This document shows, piece by piece, positions 1 through 8,393 of a stretch of DNA of 64,000 bases. Both the position numbers and the translations under genes were made by a program. Source of the stretch: Actinospica sp035493475 (GTDB taxonomy: Bacteria > Actinomycetota > Actinomycetes > Streptomycetales > Catenulisporaceae); the NCBI GenBank assembly GCA_035493475.1, contig DATJIF010000063.1, forward strand, positions 1 through 64,000. Reading direction: 5' to 3'. The notes under the pieces were generated by a model, which worked only from the letters and a program-made list of their open reading frames with translations, searched no databases and was not told the DNA's origin. The first letter of the stretch is position 1. Every line of letters begins with the position of its first letter.

Positions 1-1266
1 CTGGTCTTCGTGATGGGGATCATGGTGCACATGCTCCGGATCTTCTTCACCGGCGCCTTCCGCAAGCCGCGCGAGCTCAACTGGCTGATCGGCTTCACGC
101 TGTTCGTGCTGGCGCTGCTCGAGGGCTTCGCGGGCTACTCGCTGCCGGACGACCTGCTCTCCGGCACCGGTCTGCGCATCGCCCAGGGCGTCGTGCTCTC
201 GATCCCGATCATCGGAACGTACGTCTCGTACTTCCTGTTCGGCGGTCTGTTCCCGGGCCACGACTTCATCCCGCGGCTGTTCACGATCCACATCCTGCTG
301 GTGCCCGGCCTGATCCTGGGCCTGATCACGGCGCACCTGATCCTGGTCTTCTACCAGAAGCACACGCAGTGGGCCGGACCCGGACGCACCAACGAGAACG
401 TGGTCGGCCTGCCGCTGATGCCGGTGTACATGGCGAAGGCGGGCGGCTTCTTCTTCGTCGTGTTCGGCTTCATCGCGCTGCTCGGCGGCCTGGTGTCGAT
501 CAACCCGATCTGGGACTACGGACCCTACGTGCCGACGCAGATCACTGCGGGCTCGCAGCCGGACTTCTACATCGGCTTCCTCGAGGGCAGCCTGCGCATG
601 ATGCCCAACCTGGAGTGGAACTTCTGGGGTCATACGCTCTCGCTGAACGTCCTGGTCCCGTCGCTGGTGGTGCCCGGCATCATCTTCACCGGCCTGGCGA
701 TCTACCCGTTCTTCGAGGCCTGGATCACCGGGGACAAGCGCGAGCACCACATCCTGGACCGGCCGCGCAACATGCCGACCCGGACCGCGATCGGCGTGGC
801 GGGCATCACCGTCTACGGCATCCTGTGGATCAACGGCGGCAACGACCTGATCGCCACCCACTTCAACCTCTCGGTGGAGACGATCACCTGGGTCGACCGG
901 GTGCTGTTCTTCGTCGGCCCGGTCTTCGCGTTCTGGCTCACCCGGCGGATCTGCTTCGGTCTGCAGCGCCGGGACCGCGACAAGGTGCTGCACGGGCGCG
1001 AGTCCGGCATCATCACCCGGTCCCCGGAGGGCGAGTTCTCCGAGATCCACACCCCGCTGGACGCCGGCGACCTGCACAAGCTGACCGCGCACGACGTGCA
1101 CCGTCCGCTGACGCTGACCGAGGTCACCGACTCCAACGGCGTGCCGGCGCCCCGGCTGCGGCTCGCCAAGCTGCGCGCCAAGGCCACCCGCTGGTACTTC
1201 GGCGAGCGCGTGGAGAAGCCGACCGAGGAGGAGTACCGCCAGGCGATCTCCAGCGGCCACCACTGA
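1..1266 (+). CDS. qcrB: Cytochrome bc1 complex cytochrome b subunit, 3' part (5' end outside window)
   Basis: The frame is open from base 1 to the TGA at 1264-1266, so about 421 C-terminal residues of a roughly 540-residue protein are present. Cytochrome b is the membrane subunit of the actinobacterial bc1-aa3 supercomplex and oxidises menaquinol. The motif FFTGAFRKPRELNW near the start, several hydrophobic helices and a long charged cytoplasmic tail are characteristic of actinobacterial QcrB. The Qo-site tetrapeptide (PEWY in mitochondria, usually PDWY in actinobacteria) reads PDFY here, within QPDFYIGFLEG. qcrC and qcrA would be expected just upstream. A strong hairpin follows the stop codon. 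Confidence 0.95.
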   Translation: MVFVMGIMVHMLRIFFTGAFRKPRELNWLIGFTLFVLALLEGFAGYSLPDDLLSGTGLRIAQGVVLSIPIIGTYVSYFLFGGLFPGHDFIPRLFTIHILLVPGLILGLITAHLILVFYQKHTQWAGPGRTNENVVGLPLMPVYMAKAGGFFFVVFGFIALLGGLVSINPIWDYGPYVPTQITAGSQPDFYIGFLEGSLRMMPNLEWNFWGHTLSLNVLVPSLVVPGIIFTGLAIYPFFEAWITGDKREHHILDRPRNMPTRTAIGVAGITVYGILWINGGNDLIATHFNLSVETITWVDRVLFFVGPVFAFWLTRRICFGLQRRDRDKVLHGRESGIITRSPEGEFSEIHTPLDAGDLHKLTAHDVHRPLTLTEVTDSNGVPAPRLRLAKLRAKATRWYFGERVEKPTEEEYRQAISSGHH

Positions 1267-1299
1267 CGCGACCGCGAAAAAGCTGTAGCCACAACGCAC

Positions 1300-1332
1300 T
1301 TCCCCTCCGTACCGTGCAGGTACGGAGGGGAA
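1300..1332. terminator. Bidirectional intrinsic terminator
   Basis: A perfect 14-bp stem (1300-1313 with 1319-1332) and 5-nt loop lie between the convergent qcrB and the Lrp-like gene. There is only a weak T-rich tail (cgtgttta), so it probably works in both directions. Confidence 0.8.
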
Positions 1333-1372
1333 CGTGTTTATGCGGCCCGTGTGACGTGCGGGGCGCGTGCGA

Positions 1373-1651
1373 CTACTCGAGGCCGAGGGCGAAGGCGGCG
1401 TCGAGGTCCACGGCGCTGTACGCGCGGAAGGCCGTGTGCGTCTCGGTCCGCAGCACGCCGGGCACCTTGTTCAGGCGGCCCGGGATCAGGTCGGCGAGGT
1501 CCTCGTGCGCCTGCACCCGGGCGATGGCGATCAGGTCCCACTCGCCGGTCACCGAGTAGACCTCGCTGATCCCGGCCAGCGCGGCCAGGGACGCTGCGGT
1601 CTCCGGGATGAGCCCGGTCTCGGCCTTGATCATCACTATCGCGGTCACCAT
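1373..1651 (-). CDS. Stand-alone Lrp/AsnC ligand-binding (RAM) domain protein
   Basis: This 92-residue protein corresponds to the C-terminal regulation-of-amino-acid-metabolism domain of Lrp/AsnC regulators and lacks the DNA-binding helix-turn-helix. It begins VTAIVMIKAE and contains the GEWDLIAIARV strand pattern, an alpha/beta sandwich that usually oligomerises and binds amino acids. Stand-alone copies are common beside the qcr operon in actinomycetes. It may modulate full-length Lrp proteins by hetero-oligomerisation, which is inference. It is convergent with qcrB. The ATG start at 1651 is the first in frame with the domain. Confidence 0.85.
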   Translation of the reverse strand: MVTAIVMIKAETGLIPETAASLAALAGISEVYSVTGEWDLIAIARVQAHEDLADLIPGRLNKVPGVLRTETHTAFRAYSAVDLDAAFALGLE

Positions 1652-1771
1652 GGGATTCAGCTTAGACCGCGACGCCCCGGGGGCGCGCGGGGGCTCTCGT
1701 ATGGCGCGTGAAAGCGTCTACGCTGGGAAATACCGGATAACCACCAGTCGACAGGGACGGGAAGGTCGGAG

Positions 1772-3130
1772 ATGAGCGGCGAGGAGACCGGCGGCGTGGC
1801 GCCCGGTCCGCTGCCGGATCGCGGTCCGAGCGCCGCCGCCCTGTCCGAACCGGTCCGGGCGCGCGTGCTGGACTTCGCGGCCCAGGTCGCGGGCGGGCTG
1901 CCGGCCGGCACGCTGCCCGCCTCGCTGCGCCCGTTCGCGAAGTTCACCCCGGCCAAGCGGGCGAAGCTGGCCGCGACCCCGCTCGCCGCCGCGCTGGAGG
2001 CCGACTCCGTCTTCCGCGGCCGGGTCGCCGAGCGGGTGCACGACACGTACCCCGAGGTGGCCGACGCGCTGTTCGCCGGGGCGATCCCGCCGGCCGCCGA
2101 CCCGCGCGACGTGGCCGCCATCGTCTACCTGCTGCGCCCCGAGGGCTGGCCGGAACTGCTGGAGCAGGCCGAACTCGCCGCGCGCGCGTCCGAGCGGGCG
2201 ATGGCGGACGAGCATCTGGGTGACGAGGTGGCCCGGCTCAAGGCCGAGATCGACGCCATCCGCGAGCAGACCAAGGCCGAGACCGAGCGCCTCAAGGCCG
2301 AACTCGCCGCCGAACGCCGCGAGGGCGACTCGCTGCGCCGCCGCATCCGGCAGCTGGAGGCGGATATGAGGCGGGCTCAGGCGCACGCCCGCGAGGCCGT
2401 CTCGGAGAGCAGTGCCGTGCAGAACGCCGCCACGATGCAGGTCTCCGCCGCCGAGGCCGAACTCCGTCGCATCCGCGCCCGCCTGACCGAGTCCGAAGCG
2501 GCCCTCGAGAACGCCCGCAGCGCCACCAGAGCCAGCCGCGGCGCCGACGAGGTCCGTATGCGGTTGCTCCTGGAGACCATCAGCGAGGCCGCCGCGGGCC
2601 TGCAGAGGGAACTCGCCCTCTCGCCCACCGACGCCCGCCCCGCCGACACCGTGGAGGCCGTGCGCGCCGACACCCTGGGCGCTCACGACGTGGCCGGCCA
2701 GGCCCGCGCCGTAGACGATCCCGCCATCCTCGACGCCCTGCTCGCCCTGCCGCGCGCACACCTCGTCGTCGACGGCTACAACGTCACCAAGACCGGCTTC
2801 CCCACGCTCTCCCTGCACGAGCAGCGGATAAGGCTCCTCAAGGGCCTAGGCGGCATCGCGGCCCGCACCGGAGCCGAGATCACCTGCGTCTTCGACGGCG
2901 CCGAGCTAGGCGGCCCCGTCCCCGTCCCTCAGCACAAGGGCGTCAGAGTCCTGTTCTCCCGCGGCGGCGAGATCGCCGACGAGCTGATCCGCAGACTAGT
3001 AGCCGCCGAACCCCAAGGCCGCCCGGTCATCGTCGTCTCCTCCGACAAGGAGGTGGCCGACGGCGTCCGCCGCTCCGGCGCCCGCCCGGTGCCCTCGTCG
3101 ATGCTGGTCCGCCGCCTGGGCCGGAGCTAG
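1772..3130 (+). CDS. Coiled-coil protein with C-terminal NYN (YacP-like) nuclease domain
   Basis: The 452-residue protein has three parts. Residues 1-150 are an alpha-helical region. Residues about 150-270 are a charged heptad-rich coiled coil (KAEIDAIREQTKAETERLK). From about residue 330 there is a NYN/PIN-like domain beginning HLVVDGYNV. Acidic residues typical of PIN-fold metal sites are visible in VVDGYN, VFDGAE and SSDKEVAD. YacP/Rae1-type NYN proteins are RNases, some ribosome-associated, so an RNA-processing role is likely but unproven here. The ATG is preceded by GGAAGGTCGGAG, which offers a ribosome binding site. Codon use becomes more relaxed near the 3' end. Confidence 0.85.
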   Translation: MSGEETGGVAPGPLPDRGPSAAALSEPVRARVLDFAAQVAGGLPAGTLPASLRPFAKFTPAKRAKLAATPLAAALEADSVFRGRVAERVHDTYPEVADALFAGAIPPAADPRDVAAIVYLLRPEGWPELLEQAELAARASERAMADEHLGDEVARLKAEIDAIREQTKAETERLKAELAAERREGDSLRRRIRQLEADMRRAQAHAREAVSESSAVQNAATMQVSAAEAELRRIRARLTESEAALENARSATRASRGADEVRMRLLLETISEAAAGLQRELALSPTDARPADTVEAVRADTLGAHDVAGQARAVDDPAILDALLALPRAHLVVDGYNVTKTGFPTLSLHEQRIRLLKGLGGIAARTGAEITCVFDGAELGGPVPVPQHKGVRVLFSRGGEIADELIRRLVAAEPQGRPVIVVSSDKEVADGVRRSGARPVPSSMLVRRLGRS

Positions 3131-3199
3131 GCGAATCAGTCGTATATCATCATTTTCGCTCACCAGGGTGACGTATGTTTGATCTCGCCCTGATTCGCC
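3130..3199. repeat. Ten-base inverted repeat flanking the gap between the NYN and NlpC/P60 genes
   Basis: GGCGAATCAG (3130-3139) and CTGATTCGCC (3190-3199) are perfect inverted copies 50 nt apart, bracketing almost the whole intergenic region. The spacer is relatively AT-rich. It could be a regulator site pair or a long-loop hairpin. The function is unknown. Confidence 0.5.
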
Positions 3200-3202
3200 C
3201 GA

Positions 3203-3208
3203 TACGTT
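3203..3208 (+). promoter_or_regulatory. -10 hexamer for leaderless NlpC/P60 gene
   Basis: TACGTT ends 7 nt before the GTG at 3216 and there is no Shine-Dalgarno sequence, the same arrangement as at a dozen other genes in this window. It favours 3216 over the TTG at 3207. Confidence 0.45.
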
Positions 3209-3215
3209 GCGCTGC

Positions 3216-4292
3216 GTGCTTCGTCATGCTTCGCAAGGACATCGTGCCGCGTCGTTGACGGCCGCTACGTGTGCGGCGCTCGGGCTCGGCAGTGGGATCG
3301 GGCACGCGCAGCCGGCTACGGATGTGCGGCAGGCGGCGGAGCAGCACATCTCCACGCTCTACGCGCAGGCTGAGGCGGCGACGCAGCAGTACGACGCCGA
3401 CGAGGAGCGGATCGCGCAGCTGCAGTCGGCGATCGACAGCGCGAACGGGCAGAGCGTGCAGACGCGGCAGCTGCTCAACACGCTCGACGGCGGGCTCGGC
3501 AGGCTTGCTGCGCAGCAGTACCGGAACCCCGACTACAGCTCCGCGCTCGCGCTGTTGTTCGCGACGCACCCGGACAACTATCTGCAGCGTGCGGGGATGA
3601 CGAACCGCGTGGCAGCCCTGGACGCCCAGCAGGTTCACGTCGCCGAGGAGGCGCAGCGTCAACTCGACGCGCTCTCGGCGTTGGGGGAGCAGGAACTGCA
3701 GCAGTTGCAGTCCGTGGAGACGCAGCTCGCCTCGTCCCGCTCGCTGATTCAGGCCGAGCTCGCACAGGCGCGGCAGCAGCTCGCCGATCTGGACGCCGCC
3801 GACCAACGTGCCGTCAGTTACGCGCTCTCGCAGGGCGCGAACGGGGACGGGCTCGGCACCGCCGTCCCCGCGCAGACTCCCACGCTCGGCACACTGTTGA
3901 CCGCCGTGACCTCGGGCGTCGGCCAGGGCATCGACGTGGACCGCGCGCAGAAGGCCATCGAAGCCGCGTACGCCGAGCTCGGCAAGCCGTACGTCTGGGG
4001 CGCGGTCGGACCCTCCGGCTTCGACTGTTCGGGCTTGATGCAGCACGTCTGGAGCCAGGCGGGCGTGATGCTGCCGCGGACCTCGCAAGAGCAGGCCGAC
4101 GCCGGGCAGACCGTGGCCCTCTCCGACATCGAGCCGGGTGACCTGGTGATCTACTTCGCCGGACGTACCCACGTCGGCATGTACGTCGGCAACGGCCTGA
4201 TCATCCACGCGCCTCGGCCGGGGTCCCAGGTCCAGTTCGCCCCGGTCACCTCCATGCCGATCAACACGATCGTCAGGCCGGACGGAAGCTGA
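3216..4292 (+). CDS. Secreted NlpC/P60-family cell wall endopeptidase
   Basis: The protein of about 358 residues starts with a signal peptide (RHASQGHRAAS followed by a hydrophobic stretch and a cleavage-like GHAQPA). A long coiled coil rich in Q, A and L covers about residues 35-210, as in RipA-type peptidoglycan hydrolases. The C-terminal NlpC/P60 domain (about 255-358) has the catalytic Cys in FDCSG, His in THVGMYVG and the third polar residue in IIHA. It should cleave the D-Glu to diamino-acid bond of stem peptides outside the cell. The coiled coil is probably autoinhibitory or recruits division proteins. No ydaO-type riboswitch fits in the 85-nt upstream gap. Confidence 0.88.
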   Translation: MLRHASQGHRAASLTAATCAALGLGSGIGHAQPATDVRQAAEQHISTLYAQAEAATQQYDADEERIAQLQSAIDSANGQSVQTRQLLNTLDGGLGRLAAQQYRNPDYSSALALLFATHPDNYLQRAGMTNRVAALDAQQVHVAEEAQRQLDALSALGEQELQQLQSVETQLASSRSLIQAELAQARQQLADLDAADQRAVSYALSQGANGDGLGTAVPAQTPTLGTLLTAVTSGVGQGIDVDRAQKAIEAAYAELGKPYVWGAVGPSGFDCSGLMQHVWSQAGVMLPRTSQEQADAGQTVALSDIEPGDLVIYFAGRTHVGMYVGNGLIIHAPRPGSQVQFAPVTSMPINTIVRPDGS

Positions 4293-4318
4293 GTCACAGC
4301 GCGGGGGGCTGTCTCGTC
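4292..4318 (+). promoter_or_regulatory. ECF41-type promoter
   Basis: AGTCACA (4292-4298), 16 nt, then CGTC (4315-4318). The ECF41 sigma group recognises TGTCACA-N16-CGTC upstream of its COE partner genes, and this differs at a single base with exact spacing. The start site would be about 10 nt downstream, leaving a leader of about 30 nt before the partner gene. Confidence 0.7.
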
Positions 4319-4357
4319 TCGGGTGTGTAGACACTGACGAGACACAGGGGAATGACC

Positions 4358-4843
4358 ATGGACGCACGGATGAACTTCTTCGCGGACCCGACGATGGGGA
4401 AGGCGTTCAAGCACCTGCTCGCGGCGGGGCGGGCGGTGGAGGAGTCGGGGCTGCCGTATGCCACGCAGGAGTTGGTGAAGCTGCGGGTGAGCCAGGTGAA
4501 CGGGTGCGCGGTGTGCGTGGACATGCACACGAAGGAGGCGTTGGCGGCGGGGGAGACGGTGGTGCGGCTCAGCCTGGTGGCGGCGTGGCGGGAGGCGACG
4601 GTGTTCAGTGAGGCTGAGCGTGCCGCGTTCGAGTTGGCGGAGGAGGGGACCCGGGTGGCGGACGCCGCGGGCGGGGTGAGCGACGAGGTGTGGGAGCGGG
4701 CGGCGCGGCACTACGACGAGGCGCAGCTCGGGGCGTTGACGCTGCTGATCTGTTTCATGAACCTGGTGAACCGCGCGAACATCATCACGCGGCAGCCCGC
4801 GACGGGCGAGTATGTGGCCGGGCAGATCAAGCAGATGCACTGA
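4358..4843 (+). CDS. Carboxymuconolactone decarboxylase / AhpD-family protein
   Basis: This is a 161-residue AhpD-like alpha-helical protein with the redox motif CAVCVDMH (CxxC followed by His), typical of alkylhydroperoxidase-like members. The family often reduces peroxides or handles reactive carbonyl compounds. The exact substrate is unknown. The ATG at 4358 is preferred over 4352 because AGGGGA (4346-4351) is then 6 nt away instead of abutting. It lies 22 nt upstream of the ECF41 sigma gene, the standard COE-ECF41 pairing, and is preceded by a matching promoter. It is probably co-transcribed with the sigma factor. Confidence 0.88.
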   Translation: MDARMNFFADPTMGKAFKHLLAAGRAVEESGLPYATQELVKLRVSQVNGCAVCVDMHTKEALAAGETVVRLSLVAAWREATVFSEAERAAFELAEEGTRVADAAGGVSDEVWERAARHYDEAQLGALTLLICFMNLVNRANIITRQPATGEYVAGQIKQMH

Positions 4844-4865
4844 CGGACGGGGTAAGGGGTCAACC

Positions 4866-5801
4866 GTGGACAAGGTCGAGGAGTTCGAGGAGCTGCGGCC
4901 GCTGCTGTTCTCGATCGCGTATCGGATCCTGGGCAGCGTGGGGGAGGCCGAGGACGCGGTGCAGGAGGCGTGGCTGCGCTTCGACGGCTCCTCGACGGTG
5001 CCGGACTCGACCAAGGCGTACCTCTCGGCGACGGTGACCCGGATCGCGATCGACGTGTTGCGGTCGGCGCGGGTGCGGCGGGAGCAGTACGTGGGGCCGT
5101 GGTTCCCGGAGCCGCTGCTGAGCGATCCGTACGAGGATCCGGCGCGGTCGGCGGAGTTGGCGGACTCGCTGTCGATGGCCGCGCTGATGCTGCTGGAGCG
5201 GCTCAGCCCGTTGGAGCGGGCGGTGTTCGTGCTGCGCGAGGTGTTCGCGTTCGACTACGAGGACATCGCCGGCTCGGTCGGGCGGTCGGAGGCGGCGTGT
5301 CGGCAGCTGCTGGTCCGGGCGCGGCGGCACATGCAGGAGGGGCGGCCGCGCTTCGAGGCGGACCGGCGGGAGCGTCAGGAGCTGGCCACGCGGTTCTTCG
5401 ACGCGCTCCGGGACGGCGACGTGCTCGGGCTGCAGGACCTGCTCGCGGCGGACGTGCAGCTGGTCGGGGACGGCGGGGGCAAGGCGCCGAACCTGTCCCG
5501 GACGGTCGTCGGCATGGACCGGGTCTCGCGGGTGCTCGCCTCGTACTATCCGGTGCTGATCCAGGTCGGGGTGACGCACGAGCTGCACGAGGTGAACGGC
5601 CAGCCCGGCGCGATCTTCCGGGACCGGGAGGGCCGGGTGCTGCACACGATGGTCCTCGAGGTGCGGGACGGCCAGGTGCTGACCGTGCGCGGCATCAGCA
5701 ACCCGGACAAGCTCGCCCACCTCGGGCCGGTCTCCGATCCGTGGGAAGTGGCCCGCGAGGTGCGCGAGATGCGGAAGGCGAACGCGGCGGAGCGGGACTG
5801 A
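4866..5801 (+). CDS. sigJ: ECF41-group (SigJ-like) RNA polymerase sigma factor with C-terminal SnoaL-like domain
   Basis: The 311-residue protein carries sigma region 2 (VEEFEELRPLLFSIAYRILGSVGEAEDAVQEAWLR, shown by the EDAVQ core), region 4 (YEDIAGSVGRSEAACRQLLVRAR) and a roughly 110-residue C-terminal NTF2/SnoaL-like extension. The extension contains DGGGK and ends with the NPDKL motif, both hallmarks of ECF41, in which this domain replaces a separate anti-sigma factor. The GTG start follows GGTAAGGGG. It sits directly after the AhpD-like gene and presumably controls it through the promoter at 4292-4318. The inducing signal is unknown. Confidence 0.92.
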   Translation: MDKVEEFEELRPLLFSIAYRILGSVGEAEDAVQEAWLRFDGSSTVPDSTKAYLSATVTRIAIDVLRSARVRREQYVGPWFPEPLLSDPYEDPARSAELADSLSMAALMLLERLSPLERAVFVLREVFAFDYEDIAGSVGRSEAACRQLLVRARRHMQEGRPRFEADRRERQELATRFFDALRDGDVLGLQDLLAADVQLVGDGGGKAPNLSRTVVGMDRVSRVLASYYPVLIQVGVTHELHEVNGQPGAIFRDREGRVLHTMVLEVRDGQVLTVRGISNPDKLAHLGPVSDPWEVAREVREMRKANAAERD

Positions 5802-5837
5802 GCAGGGCTGAGCAGGGCTGAGTGAGGCAAGGAGAGA

Positions 5838-5871
5838 GAGCCCGAACCGGTCACAGGGCCGGTTCGGGCTC
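5838..5871. terminator. Terminator shared by convergent sigJ and GT87 genes
   Basis: A perfect 13-bp stem (5838-5850 with 5859-5871) with an 8-nt loop. The right arm lies inside the last codons of the GT87 gene, whose stop codon is in the loop. Just before it a GAGCAGGGCT unit is tandemly duplicated. Confidence 0.75.
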
Positions 5872-7182
5872 GCGCTCCTCCTCCGTCTCGGGGATCTCGG
5901 GGACCGCCTCGACGACGACGTAGCGTTTCCACAGCAGGTACGCGGCCCAGATGGTCGCGCCGACCAGCAGCGCGTTGCGGCCGGTGACGAACAGCGCCGA
6001 CTTCGTGCTGCCGTGCACGAGCGGGGCGAACAGCAGCGGGAACTCGAGTTGCGTGACGGAGATCGTGCCGAGCAGCAGCCAGCAGGGTCCGGCCAGCACC
6101 GTGCCGCCGTGCTCCCGCTTGAGCGGCGCGATCGCGAGGCAGAGCGCGAGCAGTCCGCACACCCAGACGAGGTACTGCGGGCTCAGCACCCGGCTGGTGG
6201 TGATCGAGATCATGACGGCGACCAGGCCCGCGTCGTAGTACACGCCCTCGGTCCAGCGCTCCTGCGTCAGCCGCGCGCGCCGGCGCCACCAGAGCAGCCA
6301 GCAGAAGCCGAGCAGCGTGAGTACTTCGCAGAATCCGGCGATCGCGCCGATGCCGGGGCCGATGATCTCCCAGGAGCCGTACCGGTTGCGGATCACCGCG
6401 TGGTAGCCGAAGTGACGGGCCAGCAGGAACGGCGTGGCCAGCACCGATTCGATCTCCAGGCCGCGGCCGCCCTGCTGTTTCAGGAAGGAGAGCGCGCCCG
6501 GCATGATCAGCAGGAGCAGCGTGGGCACGGCGGCGCCGATCGCCGCCCAGGACACCGCGCGTCTGCCGTTCTGCCCGCGCGGCAGGCCGAGTAGCAGCGC
6601 CATCGGCCAGACCTTCACGATCGTGCCGAGCCCGATCGCGACGCCGCGCAGCCGCCAGGTCGCGGTGGCGGTGCGCAGCGCGACGGCCAGGCCGACCGAG
6701 GCGATCATGGTGACGGTGATGTCGTAGCGGCCGAAGATGAACGGGCCGAGCATGAAGATCGCGGCCACGTACGCGTAGGCGCCGACGTAGTCGACCCGCT
6801 CGCTGCCGGTCTCCTCGTGGGTGCGCCAGCAGCGGTAGACCACCAGCAGGAAGATGATCAGATCGGACGCCAGCGCCATCGCGTAGAACGCCGTGTAGTA
6901 GCTCATCCCGGTCAGCGCGCGTACCAGCCGGGGGAAGCCGATCACCAGCGCGGCGCCCGGCGGGTACTGCCAGCTGCGGTCGTTCTGCGGGAAGTGGCCC
7001 TGGCTGAACGCGTTCGACCAGTGGTTGTAGAGCTTGACGTCCCCGGTGATGTCGCCGTGCGAGATGTACGGGATCACGTCGTAGACATAGAGCAGCAGCA
7101 CGCCGCGGGTCCACACCCAGGTGGCCGCGGGCAGCAACGCCGAGCGCAGCCGCGCGCGGGTCAGCATGGCCCGGAGGGTCAT
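5851..7182 (-). CDS. GT87-family polyprenyl-phosphate-mannose-dependent mannosyltransferase
   Basis: This 443-residue polytopic membrane protein has about ten hydrophobic helices. An early extracytoplasmic loop carries GDVKLYNHWSNAF and SWQYPPGAAL, the acidic and aromatic/proline motif of GT-C glycosyltransferases of the PimE/DUF2029 (GT87) type. These enzymes transfer mannose from polyprenyl-phosphomannose to phosphatidylinositol mannosides or other cell-envelope acceptors. It is divergent from a PimB-like transferase, which fits a shared role in glycolipid assembly. AGGA lies 7 nt upstream of the ATG. The acceptor cannot be decided from sequence. Confidence 0.82.
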   Translation of the reverse strand: MTLRAMLTRARLRSALLPAATWVWTRGVLLLYVYDVIPYISHGDITGDVKLYNHWSNAFSQGHFPQNDRSWQYPPGAALVIGFPRLVRALTGMSYYTAFYAMALASDLIIFLLVVYRCWRTHEETGSERVDYVGAYAYVAAIFMLGPFIFGRYDITVTMIASVGLAVALRTATATWRLRGVAIGLGTIVKVWPMALLLGLPRGQNGRRAVSWAAIGAAVPTLLLLIMPGALSFLKQQGGRGLEIESVLATPFLLARHFGYHAVIRNRYGSWEIIGPGIGAIAGFCEVLTLLGFCWLLWWRRRARLTQERWTEGVYYDAGLVAVMISITTSRVLSPQYLVWVCGLLALCLAIAPLKREHGGTVLAGPCWLLLGTISVTQLEFPLLFAPLVHGSTKSALFVTGRNALLVGATIWAAYLLWKRYVVVEAVPEIPETEEEREPEPAL

Positions 7183-7229
7183 CGACTGTCCTGTTCCTGG
7201 TTGGTCCGGAGAGATGAGATCGTGGAGCC

Positions 7230-8393
7230 ATGGCCCGCACCCTCGTCGTCACCAACGACTACCCCCCGCGCCCCGGCGGTATCCAGGCGTTCGTCCAAGC
7301 GATGGTCGATGGGTTCACCCCTTCGGACGTGGTCGTGTACGCCTCGACGTGGCGGGGCAAGGCCGACGAATGCCGCGCATACGACGCGGAACGTCCGTAC
7401 CTGACGATTCGTGACCAGACAACCGTAATGATTCCGGACCCGAAGCGGGTGCGACGCGCGGTGGAGATCGCGAAATCCGAGGGCTGCGACCGGGTCTGGT
7501 TCGGCGCGGCGGCCCCGCTGGCGCTGATGGCCCCGACGCTGCGGCGCAAGGCGGGGGTCGAGCGGCTGGTGGCGACCACGCACGGGCACGAGGCCGGGTG
7601 GGCGCAGCTGCCGGCGGCCCGCCAGCTGCTCCGCCGGATCGGTGACGGCGTGGACGTGCTCACCTATTTGGTCGAGTACTACCACCGCAAGGTCGGCGAC
7701 GCGCTGAGCCCGGCGGCCCGCGAACGGATGGCGCAGCTGCACCCGGGCGTCGACATCGAGACCTTCCATCCCGGCGTGCGCACCGAGCCGGAGACCGCCG
7801 ACCTGCGCAAGCGCCTCGGGCTCGCAGACCGGCCGACCGTCGTCTGCGTCTCCCGGCTGGTGCCGCGCAAGGGACAGGACACACTGATCAGAGCCCTGCC
7901 GCTGATCAAGAAGGCCGTGCCGGACGCGGCGCTGCTGATCGGCAGCGGCGGCCCGTACCGCAAGGAGCTGGAGCAGCTGGCCGAGTCCACCGGCGTGGCC
8001 AAGGACGTCGTGTTCAGCGGCCCGGTCTCCTGGGGCGAGCTGCCGCGGCTGTACGCGGCGGGCGACGTCTTCGCGATGCCCTGCCGCACCCGGCGCGGCG
8101 GCCTCGACATCGAGGGCCTCGGCATCGTGTACCTGGAGGCCTCGGCGCTCGGCATGGCCGTGGTGGGCGGCGATTCGGGCGGCGCGCCGGACGCGGTCAT
8201 CGAGGGCGAGACGGGTTACGTCGTCCCCGGCAGCGGCGAGCTGAGTGTCCCTCAGACGGCCGAGCGCGTTTCGGAGCTGCTGAACGATCCGGCGAGGGCC
8301 GACGAGATGGGCAAGGCCGGCCGCGCGTGGGTCGAGCGCGAATGGCAGTGGCCGCTCGTGCAGCGCCGGTTCCGGGAACTGCTGGAGATCTGA
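7230..8393 (+). CDS. pimB: GT4 family mannosyltransferase, PimB'-like
   Basis: The 387-residue cytoplasmic GT-B enzyme begins TLVVTNDYPPRPGGIQAFV, the typical PimB' donor-side glycine loop. It also has CVSRLVPRKGQDTLI and the C-terminal EGLGIVYLEASALG motif, whose EX7E pattern binds the nucleotide sugar. PimB' adds the second mannose from GDP-mannose to PIM1. A related alpha-mannosyltransferase role is possible. It is divergent from the GT87 gene, with 47 nt between the starts. Its stop codon abuts the next gene on the opposite strand, with no visible terminator. Confidence 0.85.
   Translation: MARTLVVTNDYPPRPGGIQAFVQAMVDGFTPSDVVVYASTWRGKADECRAYDAERPYLTIRDQTTVMIPDPKRVRRAVEIAKSEGCDRVWFGAAAPLALMAPTLRRKAGVERLVATTHGHEAGWAQLPAARQLLRRIGDGVDVLTYLVEYYHRKVGDALSPAARERMAQLHPGVDIETFHPGVRTEPETADLRKRLGLADRPTVVCVSRLVPRKGQDTLIRALPLIKKAVPDAALLIGSGGPYRKELEQLAESTGVAKDVVFSGPVSWGELPRLYAAGDVFAMPCRTRRGGLDIEGLGIVYLEASALGMAVVGGDSGGAPDAVIEGETGYVVPGSGELSVPQTAERVSELLNDPARADEMGKAGRAWVEREWQWPLVQRRFRELLEI

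Noticed and set aside
3131..3215. c-di-AMP (ydaO) riboswitch upstream of the NlpC/P60 gene
   Set aside because: Such switches often precede wall hydrolase genes in actinomycetes, but the 85-nt gap is too short and the conserved blocks are absent.
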